In this document: one piece after another, positions 35,775-45,400 of the stretch
Numbering within the stretch: position 1 is the stretch's first letter
Layout: every line of letters begins with the position of its first letter
Source of the DNA: Streptomyces gilvus
GTDB lineage: Bacteria; Actinomycetota; Actinomycetes; Streptomycetales; Streptomycetaceae
Direction of reading: 5' to 3'
Length of the DNA: 64,000 nucleotides
NCBI RefSeq assembly: GCF_022513565.1
Contig: NZ_JAKWBE010000030.1
Location: forward strand, 1 to 64,000
The notes under the pieces: model-generated
The model's database searches: none
What the model was told of the DNA's origin: nothing
Seen by the model: the letters and a program-made list of their open reading frames with translations, nothing else
Translations under genes and position numbers: made by a program

Positions 35775-36709
35775 GACTCCTCCACGGTGAAGTGGTCGAA
35801 CAGGGCCCGGACCGTCGTGCCGGGATGGTTGAGGTTCACCGCGCTGGCCACCACGCCGGCGTCCAGGACGCCGCTCGCGGAGGGCACGGTCACGCTGCCG
35901 ATCTCGTTCCAGGCGAGGCCGTTGGTGGTGGAATACGCGGTGTAGGTGGCGCCGGAGCGGATCAGGCGCAGCCAGGCGGGGTGGGTGGAGGCGCCGCCGC
36001 CGGCCCAGGTGTCGAGGTGCCCGTCACCGTCGCTGTCGGTCATGAACTCCACGCCGTAGGACTGCGACATGGTGAGCACCGCGTAGCCGCCCTTCTCCGG
36101 CGCGGTCAGGTCGTTGGCCACGGCGATCCCGTACTTGGCGCTGGGGTTGTCGCTCCCGGTGAGACTGACCGTCTTGACCTGCACCACACTCGAAGTGGCG
36201 GCCGCCCCGGGGAGGCGGATGCCGCCCTTCTCGTCACGGCCGCCGGACAGGTCCGCGCCGCCCGCCCAGATCACCAGCCGGCTGCCGTACTGGCCGAACC
36301 GGGCGTCGTCGGTGGTGGCGAACGTCCGGTACGGGTCCCGCACGCCGTTCGGCTCGTAGGGCACGCTGACGGTCTTCGCGGCCCGCGCGCAGTCGGCGCT
36401 GCGTCCGTCCACGTCGAAGACCAGGTGTGCGGTGAAGGCGATGTCCCCGGCGGCGTCGGCCGGCATCGACGTGCGCCAGCTGCGGGTGATCTTCGCGCCC
36501 CGCCGCAGGTCGCCGAGCGGGATGGTGCGGGCGGCGGTCGTGGCGCCCGGGTCCACCAGGTACAGGACGGCGCCGCGCAGCGGGAACGGGCAGTCGTTGA
36601 CGAGGACGGCGGTGGCGGTGACGGCGGCGCCGACGGCCGGTTCGGCCGGTTCCGTGGTGACGCTGAGGGCAGGACCGAGGGTGTCCGTATGTGCGCCCAC
36701 GCCGTTCAC
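35771..36709 (-). CDS. Signal-less NEW3 plus C-terminal-module protein
   Basis: 312 residues from the GTG at 36709, which overlaps the GH29 stop as GTGA and has GGGAG five bases upstream. Residues 1 to about 120 are a NEW3-type Ig domain. About 121-312 are the same module that ends the GH31 and SGNH proteins, with YAVLTMSQSYGVEFMTDSDG and the calcium-loop-like DSDGDGHLDT. No signal peptide is visible. It looks like the C-terminal half of a secreted glycosidase that has become, or remained, a separate coupled cistron. A partner or tether role for GH29 is inferred. Confidence 0.7.
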   Translation of the reverse strand: MNGVGAHTDTLGPALSVTTEPAEPAVGAAVTATAVLVNDCPFPLRGAVLYLVDPGATTAARTIPLGDLRRGAKITRSWRTSMPADAAGDIAFTAHLVFDVDGRSADCARAAKTVSVPYEPNGVRDPYRTFATTDDARFGQYGSRLVIWAGGADLSGGRDEKGGIRLPGAAATSSVVQVKTVSLTGSDNPSAKYGIAVANDLTAPEKGGYAVLTMSQSYGVEFMTDSDGDGHLDTWAGGGASTHPAWLRLIRSGATYTAYSTTNGLAWNEIGSVTVPSASGVLDAGVVASAVNLNHPGTTVRALFDHFTVEES

Positions 36710-38136
36710 CGCCGCTCCCAATCGACGGTGAAGGTATTGGCGATCTCGCTGGGCAGCGTCTCCGGGACGCTGATGTGGAGCTTGCCGTCCGAACGGGTCC
36801 ATTTCAGCGGGCGGTTGTGGCCGAGCAGCCGGATCCGAGAGGTCGCGGAGTGCGGGATGTCCGCGGGCACGGAGAGGGTGCCGCTGGGAGCGCCGAGGAC
36901 GATGATGTTGAACTTGCCCGGGCCGACGGTGTACCGGATGCCGAGCGGGCTGCCCTCCTCCTCGGCCCGCAGCCAGGGCGTCGAGCCGTAGACCGCGGGC
37001 CCGTTGACCTTCAGCCAGGCGCCGATGTCCCGCAGCCGCCGCTGCATGACGTCGGGAATGGTGCCGTCCGGCTTGGGCCCGATGTTGAGCAGCAGGTTCC
37101 CGTTCTTGCTGGTGACATCGGCGAGCAGGTGGACGAGGAACTCGGAGGTCTTGTAGTCCTCCTCGGTCTCGAACTTGTTGTAACCCCAGGAGTAGCCCAT
37201 GGTGATGCAGCACTCCCACTTCTGTGCGTCCATGGTGGGGTTGGTGCGCTGTTCGTAGGTGGCGTAGTCGAAATGCGTGTCGAAGCGGTCGTTGACCACG
37301 ACCCCCTTGGGACGGCTGCGGTTCTTCGCCTGGTTGTAGTAGTGGGCGAGGGGCTCCTCGCTGCGCCACGGCGGTTCACCGGCCGGCCGGAACCACTGGC
37401 CGTCCGCCCACAGCAGTTCCGGGTCGTAGCGGTCGATGATCTCGTACAGCTGCTTGAGTTCGTAGTCGCCGATGTAGTCCGCGACTGGCTTGTAGCCGGT
37501 CATCGGGACCTCGGCACCGGTGTAGGCGTTCTTCATCGGCCGGCCGAGCGCCGGGTTGAAGAACTCGCCGAGCGAGTAGTACAGGCCGGGCCGTACGGTG
37601 CCACGCTTGCGGGCGGCTGCCATCAGCTCGCCGACCAGGTCCCGCTTCGGCCCGTACCTGCCCGCGTGACGGTTCGTCACCTTGCTGGGCCACAGGGCGA
37701 AACCGTCGTGGTGCTTGCTGGTCAGGGCGAAGTACTCGGCACCCGCCTGCTCGAACAGCCGCACCCAGGAGTCGGGGTCGTAGTTCTCGGCCCTGAACTG
37801 CGGGATGAAGTCGTCGTAGAGGAAGTCCTGGCCGTAGGTGTCGCGGTGGTACTTCCAGGTGGGGTCGGTGTCGAAACTCTGGTACCAGAGGTACCACTCG
37901 GCGGCCATCTGCCGGGCGGAGCCGGCGGGGACCGAATAGACACCCCAGTGGACGAAGATGCCGAACTTGGCGTCCTTGTACCAGCGCGGTACCGGGTGGG
38001 TGTCGAGGGATTCCTTCGTGGGCCGGTAGTCGGGGATGCCGCCGCCGATCGCGTGGGCGGCGCCGGGTGGGGCGAGGAGCACCGCTGAGCCGAGAGCGGT
38101 GGCCGTGGTCAGGAAGCGTCTGCGGCTGACGTTCAC
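36706..38136 (-). CDS. Secreted alpha-L-fucosidase, GH29
   Basis: The 476-residue enzyme has a TAT signal (SRRRFLTTATALGSAVLLAP). The GH29 barrel shows KFGIFVHWGVYSVPAGSA, KHHDGFALWPS (141-151) and the nucleophile Asp245 in ELLWADGQWF. A short C-terminal beta-sandwich (about 395-476) completes it. It releases alpha-L-fucose from glycoconjugates outside the cell. The GTG at 38136 lies 10 bp after the SGNH gene, with GAGAGG upstream. Its stop overlaps the start of the module gene. Length and motifs are normal for the family. Confidence 0.93.
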   Translation of the reverse strand: MNVSRRRFLTTATALGSAVLLAPPGAAHAIGGGIPDYRPTKESLDTHPVPRWYKDAKFGIFVHWGVYSVPAGSARQMAAEWYLWYQSFDTDPTWKYHRDTYGQDFLYDDFIPQFRAENYDPDSWVRLFEQAGAEYFALTSKHHDGFALWPSKVTNRHAGRYGPKRDLVGELMAAARKRGTVRPGLYYSLGEFFNPALGRPMKNAYTGAEVPMTGYKPVADYIGDYELKQLYEIIDRYDPELLWADGQWFRPAGEPPWRSEEPLAHYYNQAKNRSRPKGVVVNDRFDTHFDYATYEQRTNPTMDAQKWECCITMGYSWGYNKFETEEDYKTSEFLVHLLADVTSKNGNLLLNIGPKPDGTIPDVMQRRLRDIGAWLKVNGPAVYGSTPWLRAEEEGSPLGIRYTVGPGKFNIIVLGAPSGTLSVPADIPHSATSRIRLLGHNRPLKWTRSDGKLHISVPETLPSEIANTFTVDWERR

Positions 38137-38146
38137 AGGGGGCCTC

Positions 38147-40498
38147 TCAGTGGGTGGTCGAGAAGGAGTCGAAGACGGCCGTGGTGGTCTGGCCGGGGTG
38201 GTCGAGGTTGACGGCGCTCGCGACCATCCCGGCGTCGAGGCCGCCGTCGGCTGCGGACGGCACGGTCGCGGTTCCGATCCGCTGCCAGGTGGTGCCGTCG
38301 CTACTGGCGTACGCGGTGTAGGCGGTGGCGTCGCGGGTGAGTCTGAGCCAGGCCGGGTGGTACGAGGAGCCGCCGCCCGCCCAGGTGTCGAGCTTCCCGT
38401 CGCCGTCGCTGTCGGTCATGAACTCCACGCCGTAGCTCCTCGACATGGTGAGCACCGCGTAGCCGCCCTTCTCCGGGGCGGTCAGGTCGTTGGCGACGGC
38501 GATCCCGGCCTTGGCGGACGGTCCGCTGCCGGTCTGCTGGACGAGGCGGGCGGTGACGCTGCCGGAGGCGGGTACGGCGTCCGGCACATGGATGCCGGCC
38601 TTCTCGTCCTTCCACCCGGCAAGGTCCTGACCGCCCGCCCATATCGCGAACTGGGCGCCGTTCTGGGCGTATTGGGCGTTGTCGGCGGTGGCGAAGGTGC
38701 GATACGGCGGCCGGACCGCGGACGGGACAGGGGCGACGTCGGCGGTCACCGTGTCGGTGTCGTGGCGCGTACGGCCGCCCTGCCGGAAGGAGGTGCGCAC
38801 GCCGATGTCGTGCGGCCCCCATGGCGTGTCGGCGGACGGGGTGACGCGCCAGCTGACGGTGGAACTCCCGCCGGGAGCGAGGGAGCCGGTGCCTGTCGGT
38901 CCCTTCGCCTCGGCGGTCCAGCCGTGCGGCAGACGCAGCCCGGTGGTGACTCGGGTGACCGCCCTGGGACCGGAGTTGGTGACGGTCGCGGTGATCTCCG
39001 TGGCGCGGTCGGCCGGCAAACTCGGACGGGACGGGCTGAACCGCACGCGGGCCGAAGGGCAGTCGCGGGCCGCCCGGAGGCCGGCGATGTCGACCGCGTC
39101 GGCGAACGCCTTCATCCCGTTGTCGTTGGGGTGCAGATGGTCGCCCGAGTCGAAGGCGGCGGCGTAGCGGGTGGGGTCGTGCGGATCGCGGACCGCCTTG
39201 TCGAAGTCGGCGTAGCCGTCGAAGACGCCGCCGTCGCGGACGAACGCGTTGACCTTCTGCCGGTCGGCCTCCTTGGCCTCGGTCCAGTAGTCGCCCCAGC
39301 CCCGGTACGGAACCACGGTCGCGCCGATGACCCGCAGCCCGCGGGCGTGGGCCCGGCGGGCGATCTCCTTCATGCCGTCGATCACCTGGTCGCCGGTGGC
39401 ACCGCCCCAGCTGAGGTCGTTGACACCCTCGAAGAGGAGCACCGTCCGGGCGCCCGGCTGGGACAGCACATCGCGCTCCAGCCGGTCCAGTGCCGAGGGG
39501 TTGCCGTCGGTGCCGGCCGTGAGGCGGTTCCCGCTGATGCCTTCGTTCAACACCCCGGCGGTGGACGTACAGGCCGACAGCCGAGCCGCCAGATAGTCGG
39601 GCCAGCGCCGGTTCGCGTCCGAGGTGGAGGCGGCCCCGTCGGTGATGGAGTCACCGAGCGCGACCACGGAGCCCCGTCCCGAACCGCCGCGAACGTCGAC
39701 TCCGGTGAGGAACGGGAAGGTGGAATCGGTCCTGGTGAACGCCTCCCCACCGGCGTCCCCGGCGTGGTCGCCGCCGCCGTCAGGCGTCCAATAGACGGTC
39801 TGCAGCCCCATCCAGTGCTGGCTGATGTGGGTGAGCCTGCCGGGGAAGTACAGACTGACCACCAGATCGCTACGAGCCGCGACGGGAATCCGCACCCCGT
39901 CGCTCGCCGCCTGCCCGTGGGCCGGGATCGTCACAGCCGCCTTCCCGCCGAACGTCAACTCGCGCGGGCCGGACACGGACGAGCCACTCGCCCGCCGCCC
40001 CACGGTCGCGTGCCCGATCGTCACCGGCTGGTCGGTGAACTCGTTGGTCAACCGGATCCGGACGCTCGTCCCGCCCGCGCTCACGTGCACCGGGATCCGT
40101 ACGGTCACCTCGGACGTACCGGGGTCGTAGGAGGCGTGCTGCGCGGTCGCCCACGTCCCTGTCCACGTCTGCGGCCGGGGCCCGGCGACGGCCGGAGCCG
40201 TCGCCGGCAGGGAGGTCAGTACGGCCCCCACGACCGCGATCAGAGCCGCGGATCTTCCATCGCGTCGAGCCGGGCCCCGGTGACGTCCAGGTCGATCGCC
40301 TTGGTCGCCGTGCCGCGGTCGACGGTCCCGCTCTCGTAGACGGTCACTCCGTCGGCGACGACGCTGTAGGCCACCGTGGCCGGACCGTCCGGTCGTCCGT
40401 ACGTCTCCTGGTCCAGGCCCAGGGCCGCCGTGAAGCAGGCAGCAAGCGGCCAGCAATGCGGCGGTGAGCAGGGCGAGCCAGGCTCTTCTCATGATCAT
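38147..40498 (-). CDS. Secreted SGNH/GDSL hydrolase with C-terminal modules; ambiguous N-terminus
   Basis: The frame is open from an ATG at 40498, overlapping the DUF4091 stop as ATGA (783 residues). A lipoprotein-like leader (MRRAWLALLTAALLAACC) is followed by about 55 arginine-rich residues that are an out-of-frame NPCBM remnant. A second Sec-like signal follows (AALIAVVGAVLTSLP), ending AVAG. The catalytic domain shows GDSITDG, EGISGNRL, EGVNDL and DHLHPND, the SGNH blocks. A NEW3-type domain and the shared module end it. It is probably an extracellular glycan esterase or deacetylase. The true start may be lower, near 40240, but no ATG or GTG with a ribosome site is there. Confidence 0.75.
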   Translation of the reverse strand: MIMRRAWLALLTAALLAACCLLHGGPGPGPGDVRTTGRSGHGGLQRRRRRSDRLRERDRRPRHGDQGDRPGRHRGPARRDGRSAALIAVVGAVLTSLPATAPAVAGPRPQTWTGTWATAQHASYDPGTSEVTVRIPVHVSAGGTSVRIRLTNEFTDQPVTIGHATVGRRASGSSVSGPRELTFGGKAAVTIPAHGQAASDGVRIPVAARSDLVVSLYFPGRLTHISQHWMGLQTVYWTPDGGGDHAGDAGGEAFTRTDSTFPFLTGVDVRGGSGRGSVVALGDSITDGAASTSDANRRWPDYLAARLSACTSTAGVLNEGISGNRLTAGTDGNPSALDRLERDVLSQPGARTVLLFEGVNDLSWGGATGDQVIDGMKEIARRAHARGLRVIGATVVPYRGWGDYWTEAKEADRQKVNAFVRDGGVFDGYADFDKAVRDPHDPTRYAAAFDSGDHLHPNDNGMKAFADAVDIAGLRAARDCPSARVRFSPSRPSLPADRATEITATVTNSGPRAVTRVTTGLRLPHGWTAEAKGPTGTGSLAPGGSSTVSWRVTPSADTPWGPHDIGVRTSFRQGGRTRHDTDTVTADVAPVPSAVRPPYRTFATADNAQYAQNGAQFAIWAGGQDLAGWKDEKAGIHVPDAVPASGSVTARLVQQTGSGPSAKAGIAVANDLTAPEKGGYAVLTMSRSYGVEFMTDSDGDGKLDTWAGGGSSYHPAWLRLTRDATAYTAYASSDGTTWQRIGTATVPSAADGGLDAGMVASAVNLDHPGQTTTAVFDSFSTTH
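40240..40434 (-). pseudogene. NPCBM remnant in an alternative frame
   Basis: One frame over from the SGNH reading frame, the DNA encodes FTAALGLDQETYGRPDG, ATVAYSVVADGVTVYESG and KAIDLDVTGARLDAM, then a TGA at 40240. This is a recognisable stretch of an NPCBM carbohydrate-binding domain. It lacks its own start and is overlapped by the long SGNH frame, so it marks a former frameshift or fusion. Confidence 0.65.
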
Positions 40499-42360
40499 GA
40501 CGTCAGCGCCTTCACCACCGCGGTCCGCGCGGTCTCGACATCGGTGACGTCTTTCGTACGGCCGTCGAGGTCGCGCGTCGCGGTGCCGAGGGCCTGGGCC
40601 AGGGCGTCGCTGTCGCTGGTGCCGCCGTTCTTCTTGCGCAGCTGGTCGATGAGCTCGAAGTCCTCGATGCCTTCCTTGAGTTGCTCCCAGCGGACACTGG
40701 ACATCGGGCCGTTCCTGCCGGGATAGACCAGGTACTCGTCGCCCTGCGTGAAGATGTAGACCGGCTGGCTGAAGGGGTCGGACGTCCAGCTGTTGTACGA
40801 CCAGCGCAGGAAGCCGTCCAGGTGACGCTGGGCGGCGATCCAGGGCAGCATCCGGGCCTCTACGGCGGGGGAGTAGGACAGCGTGTTGGGGTGGGCCGGG
40901 GTGCCGTAGACGTAGAAGGTGGTGACCTTGCCCTCGGCCCGGCGCTCCTCGGCCTTCTTGGCCGTCATCTGGTCGATGGTGTCCCAGCTGACGGACAGGT
41001 CGGAGGCGAGGTCGGCCGTGCTCGCCGAGCCGGCGACCGAGATCCGCCTGTCGAATTCCGGTGCGACCTCGTGGACGAAGTCCCTGACGACCGTCATGGA
41101 TTCCACCGGCCGCTCGTCGAACGACAGATATGTGCGGTCCAGCCAGCCCTTGGCCCGCAGGTGCTTGACGAAGGCGGGCAGGAAGGTTCCCCATGCCTCG
41201 CGCCAGCGGTCGCCGCCCAGGTCGACGTTCTGGTAGACGCTCTTGCCGGTCCGGGTGTCGGTGTAGGTGAGGTGTTCGCCGTCCTGGAAGGCCAGCATGG
41301 AGAACGCCCCGATGTCGGGGCCGACGCCTGCTTTCAGTGCTGTACGGACGTACCTGTCCCAGCGGGAGAAGTCGAAGGAGAACCGGGTGCCGTCCCATTT
41401 CCAGCCGACCATGCTGGAGTAGGGCGTGGCCGTCTGCGACCGGCGGGTGCCCAGCGACCACTGGTGGTGCCACGGGTTGTCGACGATGGTGGTGTTGACG
41501 ACCTTCTGGCCGTGGCCCGCCAGGTCCTTGTCGTAGGCCTCGATCAGCTTCCAGTGCTTGTCCGACCATGGCTCGACACCGCTGTTCAGTGCCATCGTCT
41601 CTGGCTGGGCCCACACGTCGAGGAAGAAGCCGTAGTCCTTCGCGTCCGGCACGGCGGCGTTCGCCACCTCGATGGAGAGCGGGTAGGTGACCTTGGTGCC
41701 GTCGTCGGCGGTCACCCTGACCGTGCCGGTGTAGGTGCCCGCCGCCGCGGTCTTCGGGATGTGGAAGGTGAACCACAGCGGCTGCGCCGCGTAGGCGGGC
41801 ACGTCGACCGAGGGGCCCTCCTGCAGTGCGTCGCCGACGACGTCCGGGTTTCGGTCGCCGGAGACCTCGGTCGGGGAACTGACCTGGTCGATGGTGGCCG
41901 ACCAGTCCATCTCGGTCTTGGAACGCTGCACGGGCACGTACTTCACGAACCGGACCTGTGTCCCGGCGCCGGAGATCCTCGCCCCGCCGGGCCCGGTGAG
42001 GTCGCCGACGCTCGCCCTCACGCCGTGCAGGTCATGTCCCGAAGCTATGGCCAGCTGGGCGGAGACCTGCTCGTTGCGGACGGCGGAGAGGGACAGGTCC
42101 CTGGTGTCCTTCCCCTGGATGGCGGTGGTCGGGTAGCGGGGGACACGGACTTCGGCTGAGGAGGCGAAGGAGCCGGTGGGGACCCAGGTGATCGTGTCCC
42201 TGGTTCCCATGGCGTCGGCGACCTTGACGGTCAGCCAGGTGGTCGTCGCTGTCTCGTTGACGTCCGTGGTGGATCTGCCGGTGCCGGCGATCGCCGTGGT
42301 TGTCGCGGCTATGACAACCCCGGCGACGAAGGCGGCGACGGCCGTCGGAACGCGTGACAT
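40495..42360 (-). CDS. Secreted DUF4091 glycoside hydrolase (GH123-like)
   Basis: About 621 residues from the ATG at 42360, preceded by GAGGGG. A signal or membrane-anchor helix (VAAFVAGVVIAATTTAIAG) starts the protein. An N-terminal beta-sandwich (TGTVRVTADDGTKVTYPLSI) is followed by a TIM-barrel-like domain with FFLDVWAQPETMAL, LSFDERPVESM and a DUF4091 C-terminus (GFLRWSYNSWTSDPFSQP). The Asp-Glu pair in FDERP matches the catalytic pair of GH123-type enzymes, which remove beta-N-acetylgalactosamine by substrate-assisted catalysis. The activity is inferred. It lies 86 bp after the GH31 gene and is coupled to the next frame. Confidence 0.82.
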   Translation of the reverse strand: MSRVPTAVAAFVAGVVIAATTTAIAGTGRSTTDVNETATTTWLTVKVADAMGTRDTITWVPTGSFASSAEVRVPRYPTTAIQGKDTRDLSLSAVRNEQVSAQLAIASGHDLHGVRASVGDLTGPGGARISGAGTQVRFVKYVPVQRSKTEMDWSATIDQVSSPTEVSGDRNPDVVGDALQEGPSVDVPAYAAQPLWFTFHIPKTAAAGTYTGTVRVTADDGTKVTYPLSIEVANAAVPDAKDYGFFLDVWAQPETMALNSGVEPWSDKHWKLIEAYDKDLAGHGQKVVNTTIVDNPWHHQWSLGTRRSQTATPYSSMVGWKWDGTRFSFDFSRWDRYVRTALKAGVGPDIGAFSMLAFQDGEHLTYTDTRTGKSVYQNVDLGGDRWREAWGTFLPAFVKHLRAKGWLDRTYLSFDERPVESMTVVRDFVHEVAPEFDRRISVAGSASTADLASDLSVSWDTIDQMTAKKAEERRAEGKVTTFYVYGTPAHPNTLSYSPAVEARMLPWIAAQRHLDGFLRWSYNSWTSDPFSQPVYIFTQGDEYLVYPGRNGPMSSVRWEQLKEGIEDFELIDQLRKKNGGTSDSDALAQALGTATRDLDGRTKDVTDVETARTAVVKALTS

Positions 42361-42446
42361 GGTCCGGGCCCCTCTCAGGCTCGTACTGGACTGGGTCGAA
42401 GGCCGGGCAGGGTTGAGCATGTGACGGGTTCGGGAAACGACAGGGC

Positions 42447-45400
42447 TCAGGAGGTGACAGAGAAGGCCTTGAAGACGGCCTCGGTGGTGGACCCGGGATA
42501 GTTGGCGTTGACGGCGCTGGCGACCAGCCCCGCGTCCTCACTCCCGGTGGCCGACGGCACCTGCGCGGTGCCGACCGCCGTCCAGGTCTCGCCGTCCTTG
42601 CTGGAGTACGCGGTGTACTTGGTGCCGTCGCGGACCAGCCGCAGATGGGCCGGATAGTACGTCGAGCCCCCACCGGCCCAGGTGTCCAGGACGCCGTCGC
42701 CGTTGCTGTCGGTCATGAACTCCAGCCCATAGCTCCGGGTCATGGCCAGAACCGCGTAGCCGCCCTTCGCCGGGTCGGTGAGGTCGTTGGCGATCGCCAG
42801 CCCGGCCTTGGCCGCCGGGCTGTCACCGCTCTGCGAGACCAGTTCCGTCTGGACCGTGGAGTGCTCGCCGACCCCGCCGGGCAGGTAGACGGCGCCCCTC
42901 TCGTCCTTCCAGCCGGACAGGTCCTGCCCGCCCGCCCAGATGGCGAACTGGTCGCCGGCCTGCGCGTATTGGGCGTCGGTGGTCTGTGCCGTGCGGTAGG
43001 GATCGTGGACGGTGCCGGGGGCCGCTCCCACCATGGCCCGCAAGGTGTCGTCGACGGCGACGGGCCTCCCGGCGGCGGTCTTGTAGGTCACCGCGCCCGT
43101 GAGGTCGTGGCCGCCCCATGCGGCGTCGGCGGCCGGGGTGACCGTCCAGGTGGTGGTGTACGCGGCGCCGGGTGCCAGGGAGCGCCTGGTCGCGACGCCG
43201 GTGGGCTGCGCGGTCCAGCCGGTGGGCACGGTCAGGGAGGTGCGGACGGCGCTGATGGCCGTGGTGCCCCAGTTGGTGGCCGTGGTGGTGAGCTCGAAGG
43301 GCTTGCCCGACCCGGTGCTGGGCGTGTCCGGACCGATGAGGACGGACGCGGCCGGGACGTCGTCGCGTTTCAGAGCCCGGATCGCCTTCAAGGCACCCTT
43401 GGCGCCGAGCTTCACGAACGTGGGCGTCACCCCGATCGGCGCCGCGTACCCCCTGAGGGTCACAGGGCCGTGGATGACCCGGCCCTGGTTGACGTCGAAC
43501 CAGGTGCCGGACGGCAGGTACACCGTGCGGGTGACACCGGAGCCGAGCTTGGGCGCGGCCAGCACGGCGGGGCCCAGCATCCACTCGTCCGCGACCGTGT
43601 AACTCGCCTGGTCCTTGGGGAAGTCGAAGAACAGCGGGCGCATGATCGGGTCGCCGGTCCTCAGCGTGGCCTGCACCTGGTCCCAGATGTAGGGGGCCAG
43701 CCGCTCGTGTGCCTTGATCGCCGCTCTGTACAGGTCGATGGTCTGCTGGTCGTACGTCACCTTCTGGCCGGTGGTGACGTCGTTGGTCTCCACCGGTGAG
43801 GTCGAGGCGTACATCAGCGGCATGAGCGACGCCGACTGCGCCCACCTGATCAGGACGTCCTTGGCGGGAGCGGCCTGCCCGCCGGAGCCGCCGATCATGT
43901 CGGACTCGACGAACGGGTAGCCGATCGTGGAGATCGCCAGGTTCTGGCTGACCGATGCCTTCAGGGAGTCCCAGCCGGTGCCCTTGTCGACCTGGCGGGT
44001 GACGAAGCCAGCCCGGTGGGCCGTGGAGTTCCAGTGGACGCGGATGCCGGCGCCCTGGAGGTCGTAGGTGTCGGCCAGTTGGGTGCCGAGCTTCTGGTAG
44101 TCCGTGGCCTGGTGGCCCTGGCGTGGCGCGCACTTCTCGTCGAAGAAGCGGGTGTCGAACTTCAGCCCGTCGATACGGTACTTGTCCATCAGGGTCTTGA
44201 GGTTGCCCTCGTACCAGGCCTTGGCGTCGGGGTTGGCCAGGTCGATGATCCCGGCCTGGCCGTTCCACCAGGTCACTTCGCACGGCTTGCTCGTGTCCTT
44301 GGCGTCCATGAGCAGATAGCCGTGGTCGGCCGCGTACTGGTAGTTGGCGGAGTCGAGGTTGATCCACAGGGTGACCCAGAGGCCGAAGTCGAACCCCATG
44401 TCGTGGATCTTGTCGGACAGACTCTTGGGGTCGGGGAAGGTCTTGGGATCCCAGGTCAGATTGCCGTAGTTCGACTCCCACTTGTCGTCGAGCTGGATAG
44501 TGTGCCCGCCCAGGCCGTTGTCGTGGAGTTCGGTGGCGTAGGAGAGCAGTTTCTGCTGGTCGACCTTGGTGTAGAACTGCGCCCAGGAGTTCCACAACGG
44601 CTTGGCGTACTGCTCGTACGTGGCGTCGCTCTTGGCCGGTTTGCCGACGATGCCGATGTAGTCGCGGTAGACGGCGAGCGGGGTCGACTCGACGAAGACG
44701 GTGGCCTTGTAGGTGCCGGGCGCGTCGACGGTGAAGCGGCCGAGGCCGTCCTTGGAGCCGTTGACGGACACGTCCATGGTGTCGCCGGTGTCGACGCGCA
44801 GTCCGGTCGAGGCGGAGGTGTACCAGAACGGATCGATCATGTTGTACGAGGCGGGGCCGAAGCCGCTGTGCTCCACCTGGCCGCTGTCCAGCGGCCAGGG
44901 CTGGTCGACCCCCGGTCCGCCCTGCGGAGTCTGCGCCTCGCCGTGGCCGTACCAGTGCCCGGCCGAGGACAGGTCGTAGACGAGGCCGAGTTGCTTGGGT
45001 CCGCCGCCGTGGACGTCCCAGTCGAGCTGGTAGCGGTCGGCGCGGGGCGTGATCCGGGCCTCCACCGTGGCGCCGTCGAGCGTGCTGTCGGCGGTGACGG
45101 TCAGGACGCCGTTGATCCAGGTCCAGTCCGTGACACCGGTCGCGTGCTGCCAGGTGCCGTCGGCCCCGGTGAAGCGCAGGGCGCCGGTGGCACCGGAGGC
45201 GGTGGCGAGCACGGTCTTGCCCGACCGGCGCGTGGTCAGGGCGAGTTCGTCGGTGGCCACGTCGAGGGTGTAGCCGGGGGCGTCCTCCGAGGCCGGCACG
45301 GAGACCGTGACGGCGTGCGCGGAGCGCGTGACCTTCGGCGCAGTTGTGGCGGCTGCGGCGGGGCGGGCGGAGGCCGCTGCCGCGGTGGCTGCTCCGGTGA

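Noticed and set aside
34878..36709. Programmed frameshift joining GH29 to the two module proteins
   Set aside because: Both downstream starts have their own ribosome sites, and no slippery run precedes the stops. Stop-start coupling explains the overlaps, though rare fusion products cannot be excluded.
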